Assembly: GCA_026984275.1 (NCBI GenBank)
Contig: JALSSM010000453.1
Location: 1 to 6,523 of the forward strand
Reading direction: 5' to 3'
Length of the DNA: 6,523 bases
Source: Gammaproteobacteria bacterium
GTDB lineage: Bacteria > Pseudomonadota > Gammaproteobacteria > CAJXQU01
Positions 1-6,123 of this stretch are shown one piece after another (the first letter of the stretch is position 1; each line of letters starts with the position of its first letter). A program made the translations under genes and the position numbers. Below the pieces are notes generated by a model that was not told the origin of the DNA, ran no database searches, and was given only the letters and a program-made list of their open reading frames with translations.

Positions 1-1
1 T

Positions 2-121
2 CTCTTACCCACGGATCACAAAGACCCTCGGGTCAACGAATTTGCCAGAAAGATGAACATCACACTGCGTGAAATTGTTGATTATGTGCTGGAAGAAAAC
101 GCAGTTCCATTACCAGAATAA
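2..121 (+). CDS. C-terminal end of an unidentified protein (5' end outside window)
   Basis: An open frame runs from the left edge and ends at TAA 119-121, giving 39 residues that finish in NAVPLPE. The visible part is soluble and charged. It contains a likely helix (NEFARKMNITLREIVDYVLEE) and no membrane segment. I do not recognise the family. It lies 69 bp upstream of the channel-subunit gene on the same strand, so it may be an earlier gene of the same transcription unit, but a hairpin and possible -10 sequence in the gap leave this open. The frame is supported by protein-like composition and co-orientation only. Confidence 0.55.
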   Translation, partial: LLPTDHKDPRVNEFARKMNITLREIVDYVLEENAVPLPE

Positions 122-140
122 TTCCTGTAGGCAGCAGGAA
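122..140 (+). other. Short inverted repeat after the upstream gene
   Basis: TTCCTG (122-127) and CAGGAA (135-140) form a perfect 6-bp stem around a 7-nt loop, directly after the stop codon of the partial gene. No T-run follows, so it is not a convincing intrinsic terminator. It could stabilise an mRNA 3' end or weakly attenuate readthrough. A TATACT at 151-156 resembles a -10 element, but I see no matching -35 at proper spacing. Confidence 0.3.
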
Positions 141-190
141 AATCGGGATGTATACTCTTCTCTCTCTGTTGATCAAAATAAAGAATAATT

Positions 191-937
191 ATGAAAAAAA
201 CCGATCATCATCTTTTCCTTAGCTGGTTAATCCTCACAGGTGTTATTGTCTCCTGCATCATTATTGTCTGGGATCAGGGTCTTTTTCACGCATTATTCAG
301 CAGTGATAAAAGTAAAATTTCCATTGCAATTTGCCTGATCTATGCACTTGGAACACTACATTGTGCAATCCGTTCCTGGCAGATTTCAAAACAATTAGTG
401 CTGGCTGATCGTGCCGCTCTCCTGATTCAGCGTTATAAAAAGAGTCCTGTCTATCTGGACGATTCAAGACTCAGGATCGGTACCCAGACTTCGATTCCTT
501 CCAGTATCATGACGGATTTTCTGGTTGATACTGTCAAAGCCAGTACGGCTTCAGATGAAAATCGGGATGAAAACAGATCCTCAGCGCTGGCAGACATCTA
601 TTCTGACAAACTTAAATCCAGTCATGACTATGGCTGGTTTTTTGTTGATGCCATGATCAAACTTGGTTTGTTGGGAACTATTGTTGGTTTTATTTTTATG
701 CTTGGGTCAGTCGCCGATTCTTCTAATCTCGATCTCAATGCGATGCAAAAAGTGATGCAACAAATGAGTTCTGGCATGGGAACAGCACTTTATACAACTC
801 TGGCAGGATTAATTGGTAGTTTATTACTTGCCCTTCAGTACCAACTTCTGGATCGTGGTGCTGATGATTTGATGCATAAGGCAGTACATACCGCAGAAGT
901 AGATATTCTGCCCAATGTTGTATCCAACCAGGCATAA
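191..937 (+). CDS. MotA/TolQ/ExbB-family ion channel subunit
   Basis: Predicted inner-membrane channel subunit of an ion-driven motor, expected to form a ring around a two-copy partner and convert proton or sodium flow into movement. The 248-residue protein has four likely TM helices (about 9-28, 43-62, 150-172, 196-217) with a cytoplasmic loop of about 85 residues between TM2 and TM3, a MotA-like topology. The family core is clear: LGLLGTIVG at 158-166 in TM3 and GMGTALYTTLAGLIGS at 195-210 in TM4. These place threonines (T163, T202/T203) where TolQ and ExbB have pore-lining ones. The loop carries an acidic, Ser/Thr-rich stretch (about 118-132) with a DENR tandem duplication. The start ATG has only a weak AAAGAA Shine-Dalgarno. 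The next gene begins 2 nt after the stop, suggesting coupled translation. Its partner has no OmpA-type domain, which argues against flagellar MotA or ZorA. The family call is firm; the specific function is unknown. Confidence 0.92.
   Translation: MKKTDHHLFLSWLILTGVIVSCIIIVWDQGLFHALFSSDKSKISIAICLIYALGTLHCAIRSWQISKQLVLADRAALLIQRYKKSPVYLDDSRLRIGTQTSIPSSIMTDFLVDTVKASTASDENRDENRSSALADIYSDKLKSSHDYGWFFVDAMIKLGLLGTIVGFIFMLGSVADSSNLDLNAMQKVMQQMSSGMGTALYTTLAGLIGSLLLALQYQLLDRGADDLMHKAVHTAEVDILPNVVSNQA
554..577 (+). repeat. 12-bp imperfect tandem duplication in the channel-subunit gene
   Basis: GATGAAAATCGG (554-565) is followed directly by GATGAAAACAGA (566-577), encoding DENR twice (residues 122-129). 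It keeps the frame and lies in the cytoplasmic loop between TM2 and TM3, so a small in-frame slippage event is a plausible origin. Confidence 0.55.
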
Positions 938-939
938 TC

Positions 940-1551
940 ATGGCGCTTTCCTGGAGTCAAAAAGCCAAACAGCGTTACGCTTCCGATCCTTTTACTGATC
1001 TGTTATTCAATGCGCTGCTGGGATTTACTTTTCTGTTTATCGTTGCGATCATGTTTATGAACCCGGTGGCAAAAAAGGGTATTATCGATCCAAAAGCAGA
1101 ATACATTATTACCGTCACATGGCCGGATAATCTTCCTGATGATGTTGATACCTGGGTGGAAGATCCTAAAGGTAATCTGATCTGGTTTCGAAACCCACAA
1201 GCCGGACTCATCCATCTGGATCGCGATGACCGCGGTATGAAGAATGATACAATTACAATCAATGGTGAGAAAATTCAAAACCCTCTGAATCAGGAAGTTG
1301 TCACTGTCCGTGGCGTTGTCCCAGGGGAATATGTGGTTAACCTCCAGTATTATGCATCGGAAACTAATAACCCTGTTGAAGTGAAAGTAAAACTCGCAAA
1401 GGTTAATCCAGCATTGGAAATAATTTATTATGGAACCCATATACTGGAGAAGCCGGGCGACGAAAAAACGGCTGTCCGCTTTGAGATCAATTCAGATGGG
1501 AAGATTTCAGATATTAATCATCTATATAAACAATTAGTGATAAACAGTTAA
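940..1551 (+). CDS. MotB/ExbD-like motor subunit with YfaP/DUF2135-like periplasmic domain
   Basis: Predicted partner of the preceding channel subunit. The 203-residue protein has a short basic cytoplasmic N-terminus, one TM helix (about 19-41) and a periplasmic region of about 160 residues. The sequence DPFTDLL at 16-22 places D20 at the membrane entry after P-F-x, the same arrangement as the essential protonatable Asp of ExbD (P-x-x-D) and of MotB. The periplasmic part is not OmpA-like. Residues 68-99 (pattern D-V-D-x-W-V-x-D-P-x-G, then F-x-N, then L-D-x-D-D-x-G) and a later PGEYVVNLQYY strand resemble the beta-sandwich called DUF2135 in YfaP-type proteins. The match is by eye. The gene starts 2 nt after the upstream stop, and the next gene follows after 12 nt. 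The motor-subunit role is inferred from the TM motif plus context; without the neighbour it would be called hypothetical. Confidence 0.8.
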   Translation: MALSWSQKAKQRYASDPFTDLLFNALLGFTFLFIVAIMFMNPVAKKGIIDPKAEYIITVTWPDNLPDDVDTWVEDPKGNLIWFRNPQAGLIHLDRDDRGMKNDTITINGEKIQNPLNQEVVTVRGVVPGEYVVNLQYYASETNNPVEVKVKLAKVNPALEIIYYGTHILEKPGDEKTAVRFEINSDGKISDINHLYKQLVINS

Positions 1552-1555
1552 GGAA
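1551..1555 (+). promoter_or_regulatory. Shine-Dalgarno for the two-TM protein gene
   Basis: TAAGGAA overlaps the stop codon of the MotB/ExbD-like gene. Its AGGAA core lies 8 nt before ATG 1564, the clearest ribosome-binding site of the plus-strand module. It fixes that start and is consistent with co-translation of the first three genes. Confidence 0.7.
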
Positions 1556-1563
1556 CCTGAATA

Positions 1564-2085
1564 ATGATAACTCTAAGTATCGCCGGACTTCTCATTGCTT
1601 TTGTATTACTGGCCATGTTGTTGCTCAGCCTCAACCTCTATTCCAGCTGGTCTTGGCCAGTGAAAGCGGGAGCCATCATATTGGTCTCACTCTTTTATCT
1701 GGTCAGCTATTTCTCTTTTCCTCCACTTTTAGGCTGGCCAACCAAAGATAACAATATTCCGGAAAGGTTCCGCCTGATAGCTGCCCATGTACAAGAACCC
1801 GATAAGATTGCAGGAACCGACGGTGCCATCTATTTATGGGTCACAGATATGACGTCCGGAAAGAATTCAAAAGTTCCCCGCGCCTATCAACTACCTTTCA
1901 ATAACACCCTGCATAAAAAAGTTGTCGAAGCGAAGACGAAATTGAATAAGAAGCTTCCACAACTTGGTGAGATTACAGAGAGTGATAACCCGGTCGCAGA
2001 AGTGAAAGATAATACACAGGGAGGTCAGGCCAGTATCAATATCGAATTCTTCGATATGCCAGATCCATTATTCCCTGAAAAATAG
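1564..2085 (+). CDS. Two-TM membrane protein of unknown family
   Basis: A 173-residue protein with a hydrophobic N-terminal half and a soluble C-terminal half. Two TM helices are likely (about 4-24 and 34-52), joined by a short Trp/Ser-rich turn. The remaining 120 residues begin with LLGWPTKDNNIPERFRL and hold a compact block (about 78-130) with QEPDKIAG, GAIYLWV and PRAYQLPF, followed by a Lys-rich helix. The last 35 residues look disordered and acidic. The Gly-Trp-Pro and Pro-Arg-Ala-Tyr blocks look like conserved family motifs, but I cannot name the family. Charge distribution does not settle which side of the membrane the C-terminal domain is on. A good ribosome-binding site and a 12-nt gap after the motor subunit suggest a third component of the same complex. 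It is a real gene; its function is unknown. Confidence 0.8.
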   Translation: MITLSIAGLLIAFVLLAMLLLSLNLYSSWSWPVKAGAIILVSLFYLVSYFSFPPLLGWPTKDNNIPERFRLIAAHVQEPDKIAGTDGAIYLWVTDMTSGKNSKVPRAYQLPFNNTLHKKVVEAKTKLNKKLPQLGEITESDNPVAEVKDNTQGGQASINIEFFDMPDPLFPEK

Positions 2086-2260
2086 TGTGATTAAACGAGA
2101 GAAAATGCCATTAACGCATTGATTCTGTATACACTTGTGTCAGTTTAGTCAATTTCTGTCAGAAACCCCGACAATTCTCATCATGTTTACATAGCAGGAC
2201 TTTCATAGTCATTCACTATCGTGCAAAATGCCTTCAGCCAGAACAATATGCACATGAAAA
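2086..2260 (+). promoter_or_regulatory. Intergenic region, possible promoter/operator before the VWA-FHA gene
   Basis: This 175-bp gap is the only sizeable spacer inside the plus-strand module. It contains a perfect 13-bp palindrome, TTTCTG-T-CAGAAA (2153-2165), and a smaller ACAC-TT-GTGT dyad (2131-2140). TATACA at 2128-2133 and TTTACA at 2186-2191 resemble -10 and -35 elements, but neither has a well-spaced partner, so no promoter can be fixed. No terminator with a T-run follows the upstream gene, so readthrough remains possible. Two tiny frames (2228-2257 and 2248-2283) are not supported as genes. Confidence 0.3.
2153..2165. repeat. 13-bp perfect palindrome, possible operator
   Basis: TTTCTG and CAGAAA flank a single T. 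The site lies 96 bp before the start of the VWA-FHA gene. Its size and symmetry suit a dimeric repressor or activator, but it is AT-rich and only one copy is visible, so chance is possible. It lacks the features of an intrinsic terminator. Confidence 0.3.
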
Positions 2261-3796
2261 ATGAGATTGAATCTGATTATTAATAAACAGATAGCAAAAC
2301 TGCTTTTAGTCCTGATAGCTATTTTCCTGCCTCTGCAAAATGGCCGGGCTGAACATGCTCGGGTTTTGACCTCTGATATAGAATTCTCATGCGACCAGAC
2401 AGAAAATAACAAGGCCATTCAATGTGCTTATCGTTTTATCGAACCAGAAATAACAAAAAGAATTTCAGCAACACTGGATACCACAGAATTACCCATCCAG
2501 GACATCAGAACCTACCCTTTTGAAGATAGTACAACCAGTATTCTTTTTCTTGTCGATACGAGTAAATCTGAAAAACCGGAGCAATTTCAACAGATCCATA
2601 GTCAGATCATTGCACTCGCACAGCAGGCACTCTCCTATCAACAGATTGGTCTGGCCACTTTTGATGCCAGTTTGAAAGTATTAGAACCTGTGGGTGGTGA
2701 TCCTGAAGAAATTATTCAGGTTGTGGATAATATTATTGAAACAGAACAACCAACAGAGCTTTACCGAAATATTCTTGATTCATTAGAACTTTTAAAAACA
2801 AGCCTGGCTGACAGAAAGGCACTCTATGTCTTTTCAAGTGGAAAATCGGATGATCAGGCCATCTATCACAGTGATGTCATCAAAGCAGCAAAAGCGGCCG
2901 ATATAAAAATCATATCGATCGCTTATCCTGTTGCCAGCACACCTGTTGATACCACTCAGACCCTGCGCCGTCTATCAAAAGAATCCGGTGGTGCTTTCAT
3001 CAAAGCATCAGAAAATGACTTTGAGTTACCTGAATCATTGATGTCTGATCCCTATGCTGCGATTGATAATGGTGGCATCTTGAGTATCGATTTGACACCG
3101 GTACTTTCAGGTGATTTTCGTGGTTTGCAAGTGGCCAGGTTAATATTCGAAACAAATAGCAAACGGATCACTGTTAAACTACCACTTGAACTTTCTGCTT
3201 CCAACGATTCAACATCAGCACAACTTAAAGATAAAGGCTCTGCAGTGATAGATAGCCCGGGATCTGAGAATAAAGATGCAAAAGAACATTCCCCCAAAAA
3301 TGTAGTAGTTGCCGAGAGTGCGAATTCAAAAGTTATTTCTGATCAAGACAGGGAAACGGCAGCATCCTCTTCTTCGCTGCTGGATTACTGGCCTGTCATT
3401 CCAGCAGGTTTGCTATTACTTGGTTTGGCCGCTTATTTTCTGTCAAGCAACAAAAAACAGGTGAAAACCACAAATCAGGAAGATGATGATGGCAAACCTC
3501 TTGCCTATCTCGTTTCTCTCACAGATGAGTCACTCATCTATGCCATAGAACATTCACCCTGGAAAGTTGGACGTACCAGAGAAAACAACCTTTTCCTTGA
3601 ACACTCGTCTGTTTCAAGAAAACATTGTGAATTCAAACAAAATCGCGATGGTAGTTTTACGGTGATTGATCTGGACTCATTGAATGGTGTCTATGTCAAT
3701 AATACCAAGGTTTCTACCGGACTGATAAAAGATGGCGACAAAGTCGATATTGGTGATCTCCGTCTGAAATTTGTGATGGAAATTGGTGAAAGTTAA
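2261..3796 (+). CDS. Exported VWA domain - TM - FHA domain membrane protein
   Basis: A 511-residue protein that should span the inner membrane. A signal peptide (1-30, hydrophobic core 12-25, likely cleavage after GRA) precedes a short region with two cysteines (C44, C55) that could form a disulfide. A von Willebrand A domain follows at about 92-262. Its metal site has DTSKS at 99-103 (D-x-S-x-S) and T165 before LYRN, but the third position reads FSSG, with S193 replacing the usual Asp of TDG. A Ser/Asp/Lys-rich linker (about 312-372), a TM helix (about 377-395) and a short charged stretch lead to a C-terminal FHA domain (about 415-507). Its phospho-threonine pocket looks intact: GR 437-438, SRKH 452-455, NG 475-476. 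The VWA domain therefore faces the periplasm and FHA the cytoplasm. ATG 2261 is the first start after an in-frame TGA at 2255 and gives a proper signal peptide, although no clear Shine-Dalgarno is seen. Ligand and partners are unknown. Confidence 0.9.
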   Translation: MRLNLIINKQIAKLLLVLIAIFLPLQNGRAEHARVLTSDIEFSCDQTENNKAIQCAYRFIEPEITKRISATLDTTELPIQDIRTYPFEDSTTSILFLVDTSKSEKPEQFQQIHSQIIALAQQALSYQQIGLATFDASLKVLEPVGGDPEEIIQVVDNIIETEQPTELYRNILDSLELLKTSLADRKALYVFSSGKSDDQAIYHSDVIKAAKAADIKIISIAYPVASTPVDTTQTLRRLSKESGGAFIKASENDFELPESLMSDPYAAIDNGGILSIDLTPVLSGDFRGLQVARLIFETNSKRITVKLPLELSASNDSTSAQLKDKGSAVIDSPGSENKDAKEHSPKNVVVAESANSKVISDQDRETAASSSSLLDYWPVIPAGLLLLGLAAYFLSSNKKQVKTTNQEDDDGKPLAYLVSLTDESLIYAIEHSPWKVGRTRENNLFLEHSSVSRKHCEFKQNRDGSFTVIDLDSLNGVYVNNTKVSTGLIKDGDKVDIGDLRLKFVMEIGES

Positions 3797-5115
3797 ACAC
3801 GCTCACTTATTTCAAAATGAATACTCCATCCCTCTTCATTTTCACCAGCGACAAACTGATCCACGAAGCAGAGATCAGAGACAGCAACAAGCTGATCATC
3901 ACAATAGATTAACGGGATCTGGTTGCGTAACCAGGGTGGAACGGCCTGTTCCTGAAGGTACTTTTTTAACGTTTTAGTGTGCTGCTGTCCAGCAGGTTTA
4001 AATTCTTCCCCTCCCTGCCTGAATCTGATCGCTACAACCTCTGATGCCAGTTTCAAACCCTGTCCTGTTGTTTTTTTCGCTGTCAGGACGCCTGTGGGTA
4101 ATTCCAAAGCCTGTTTAAGATCCCATGTATAGGATGACAAGGGATCATGTTGGGAGGTCGATATCATGATCATCAATTGATCTCGGTAACGTCGAACCTC
4201 AACACCAGACCATTCAACACAAGGAGTACGATCGTCGGCAGCCACCAATACCGTATCAATCATCTGTCTGAGCTTCCGGGATGACGGTAGTGGGAAGCCC
4301 GATACTTTTATCCAGTATCGTAAGAGGTTTCTGATCCTTACATCATTTAATTCAAGCAGTTTTTGTACTGATAAATATGAAGAATTTTCGATTTGGGTCA
4401 ACTGCAGATCATGCTCCGCTGTGTCATCTAAAATCGAACAGGCATCGGACTGGAGTGAAATAGACCGGCTTAAATTGCCCGCATAGCCTGGCCAGCGTTC
4501 CCTGATCAAAGGGATGATCTCATGTCTTAGATAATTTCTGTCGTAGTCAATATCCTGATTACTGGGATCTTCGATCCATTCAAGCTTCTGTTCTTGTGCA
4601 TAGCGTTCAAGATCCTTGCGTTTAACATCGAGACAAGGTCGCGCAATCCAGCCACCATTAAAATCCGTCACCCGAGGCATCGCTGACAGACCATGGGGGC
4701 CTGAACCACGTAACAATTGCAGGAAAAAAGTTTCAATCTGATCATCCTGATGATGAGCCAGAAGAAGAATATCTCCCTCTTCCATCAGGGCTGAAAATAC
4801 TTCATAACGTTTTTCTCGCGCCCACGCTTCAGGGCTTTCACCCGTTGGTGGATTTGCATTGACTTTCCGGGATTGAAAATCTATTTTCAGATCACTGGCT
4901 ATCAGCGCACAATGTTGTTGCCATTGATCAGAAGACGCATCAATTGAATGATCAACATGAACCGCAATAACAGGCGTTTCAAGATCAAGTTGAGATAATG
5001 CGGTAAGAAGGACATGAGAATCCAGCCCCCCACTGTAGCCAACGAGATATCGTTTGGCTTCTGGTAGTAAGTCTAATTGCTGACGTAGATACTCCGGTGA
5101 AAAGACCATTCGCAC
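3793..5115 (-). CDS. tilS: tRNA(Ile)-lysidine synthetase TilS
   Basis: A cytoplasmic ATP-dependent ligase that attaches lysine to C34 of the CAU-anticodon tRNA-Ile2, so that it reads AUA and is charged with isoleucine. The PP-loop SGGLDS is at 28-33, with VHVDHS at 52-57, the LLAHHQDDQIETFFLQLLRG segment at 117-136, and EDPSNQD...RNYLRHEIIP at 182-202. The C-terminal tRNA-binding domain is recognisable from about 365 (FRQGGEEFKP, LKKYLQEQAVPPWLRNQIPL). The length of 440 residues is normal (E. coli about 432). The start is either GTG 5115, 3 nt after the accA stop, or ATG 5109. Neither has a clear Shine-Dalgarno, which suggests reinitiation after accA. The adjacent accA-tilS order is common in gammaproteobacteria. 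The stop codon overlaps that of the convergent VWA-FHA gene. Confidence 0.97.
   Translation of the reverse strand: MRMVFSPEYLRQQLDLLPEAKRYLVGYSGGLDSHVLLTALSQLDLETPVIAVHVDHSIDASSDQWQQHCALIASDLKIDFQSRKVNANPPTGESPEAWAREKRYEVFSALMEEGDILLLAHHQDDQIETFFLQLLRGSGPHGLSAMPRVTDFNGGWIARPCLDVKRKDLERYAQEQKLEWIEDPSNQDIDYDRNYLRHEIIPLIRERWPGYAGNLSRSISLQSDACSILDDTAEHDLQLTQIENSSYLSVQKLLELNDVRIRNLLRYWIKVSGFPLPSSRKLRQMIDTVLVAADDRTPCVEWSGVEVRRYRDQLMIMISTSQHDPLSSYTWDLKQALELPTGVLTAKKTTGQGLKLASEVVAIRFRQGGEEFKPAGQQHTKTLKKYLQEQAVPPWLRNQIPLIYCDDQLVAVSDLCFVDQFVAGENEEGWSIHFEISERV
3814..3842. repeat. 8-bp inverted repeat inside the tilS 3' end
   Basis: AAAATGAA (3814-3821) and TTCATTTT (3835-3842) pair perfectly across a 13-nt loop, 18 bp beyond the stop of the VWA-FHA gene and within the last codons of tilS. 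Being symmetric, it could form a hairpin in both convergent transcripts. It is AT-rich with no following T-run on the plus strand, so a role in transcription termination is only a possibility. Confidence 0.25.
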
Positions 5116-5118
5116 GGA

Positions 5119-6078
5119 TCAGTTCGTAATGAATTGTCCGGCCCCGATGATTTTCTGATAGCGTGCCGCAATCAATTCGTCTTCATTGATCGTAGTGAGT
5201 TCCGACAACGAAGCCAGGATACTTTGTTTCAAATTATCAGCCATCGCCGCGTAATCTCTATGCGCCCCACCCAGAGGCTCTTTCACAATTTCATCAACCA
5301 GCCCCAGTTCATACAATCGACTGGAGGTAATGCCCATCGCTTCTGCGGCTCTGTCGGCCTTATCTGCACTTTTCCAGAGAATACTGGCACAACCTTCTGG
5401 TGAGATCACCGAGTAGGTGCTGTATTCCAGCATGAGTGATTTATCCGGCACACCAATGGCCAATGCGCCGCCTGATCCGCCCTCACCGATAATTGTCGAA
5501 ATGATGGGTGTTCCTAGTCGTGACATGACAAACAGATTTCGGGCGATGGCTTCACTCTGTCCCCGTTCTTCTGCCCCAATACCTGGATAGGCACCCGGCG
5601 TATCAATAAACGTTAACAGGGGAATTTTAAATTTCGCAGCCAATTTCATAATCCGTAAGGCTTTTCGATAACCTTCAGGACGAGGCATTCCAAAATTACG
5701 ATGAATATTTTCTTTGGTGTTCCGACCTTTCTGATGGCCAATAATGGCAACGGCCTGGCCATCGAGTCTGGCCAGACCACAAACCAGTGCAGCATCATCT
5801 GCAAATTGACGATCGCCATGCAGCTCTTCGAAATCAGTAAAAATATGTTCTATATAATCCAGCGTGTAGGGCCGCTTGGGATGACGCGCCAGTTTTGAGA
5901 TCTGTACCGGCGTCAAATCGGAAAAAATTGATTCTGTCAGTTCTTTTGAATGGACTTTGAGCCGGTTAATCTCTTCATTAATATCAATTTCAGAGTCATC
6001 GCCAAGGAAGCGAAGTTCCTCAATCTTGGCCTCCAGATCTGCAATCGGTTTTTCAAAATCAAGAAAATTCAGGGACAT
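5119..6078 (-). CDS. accA: Acetyl-CoA carboxylase carboxyltransferase subunit alpha
   Basis: The alpha half of the carboxyltransferase. With AccD it forms an alpha2beta2 enzyme that moves CO2 from biotinylated AccB to acetyl-CoA, making malonyl-CoA for fatty acid synthesis in the cytoplasm. The 319-residue length equals that of E. coli AccA. An N-terminal helical stretch (FEKPIADLEAKIEELR) leads to the crotonase-like fold, with LARHPKRPYTLDYI at 63-76, FEELHGDR at 83-90, HQKGRNTKENIHRNFGMP at 115-132, FIDTPGAYPG at 157-166 and GEGGSGGALAIG at 198-209. The glycine-rich turns expected to form oxyanion and CoA-binding surfaces are intact. An AAGGT sequence (6091-6095) lies 12 nt before ATG, slightly far for a Shine-Dalgarno. 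A promoter sits just upstream, and tilS follows after 3 nt, so the two are probably co-transcribed. Confidence 0.99.
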   Translation of the reverse strand: MSLNFLDFEKPIADLEAKIEELRFLGDDSEIDINEEINRLKVHSKELTESIFSDLTPVQISKLARHPKRPYTLDYIEHIFTDFEELHGDRQFADDAALVCGLARLDGQAVAIIGHQKGRNTKENIHRNFGMPRPEGYRKALRIMKLAAKFKIPLLTFIDTPGAYPGIGAEERGQSEAIARNLFVMSRLGTPIISTIIGEGGSGGALAIGVPDKSLMLEYSTYSVISPEGCASILWKSADKADRAAEAMGITSSRLYELGLVDEIVKEPLGGAHRDYAAMADNLKQSILASLSELTTINEDELIAARYQKIIGAGQFITN

Positions 6079-6123
6079 ACTGTTTTTCGTACCTTATTCA
6101 GATTTTTATAATTGTTGAATTCT

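Noticed and set aside
735..1262. Other minus-strand frames (735-941, 975-1262) opposite the motor genes
   Set aside because: They are fully antisense to genes with clear protein motifs and have no ribosome-binding site or recognisable sequence.
1003..1440. 145-codon minus-strand open frame
   Set aside because: It is antisense to the well-supported B-subunit gene, its translation has no coherent domain and is rich in Cys, His and Ile as shadows often are.
191..1551. Zorya defence system (ZorA-ZorB)
   Set aside because: The B-subunit lacks the OmpA-like peptidoglycan-binding domain of ZorB, the A-subunit lacks a long cytoplasmic tail, and no ZorC, ZorD or ZorE gene is in the window.
191..1551. 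Standard TolQ-TolR, ExbB-ExbD or MotA-MotB pair
   Set aside because: Channel motifs are shared, but the four-TM topology differs from TolQ/ExbB, the periplasmic domain of the partner fits none of TolR, ExbD or MotB, and no tolA, tonB, pal or flagellar gene is nearby.
2228..2283. Leader peptide genes before the VWA-FHA gene (2228-2257 and 2248-2283)
   Set aside because: Each is only 9-11 codons with no Shine-Dalgarno and no repeated regulatory codons; chance ATGs explain them.
3783..3977. 64-codon plus-strand frame continuing past the VWA-FHA stop
   Set aside because: It lies almost entirely antisense to the conserved C-terminal domain of tilS and its translation is low-complexity and basic.
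5134..5898. Plus-strand frames within accA (5134-5403, 5701-5898)
   Set aside because: They are antisense to accA, whose full-length reading frame is beyond doubt.
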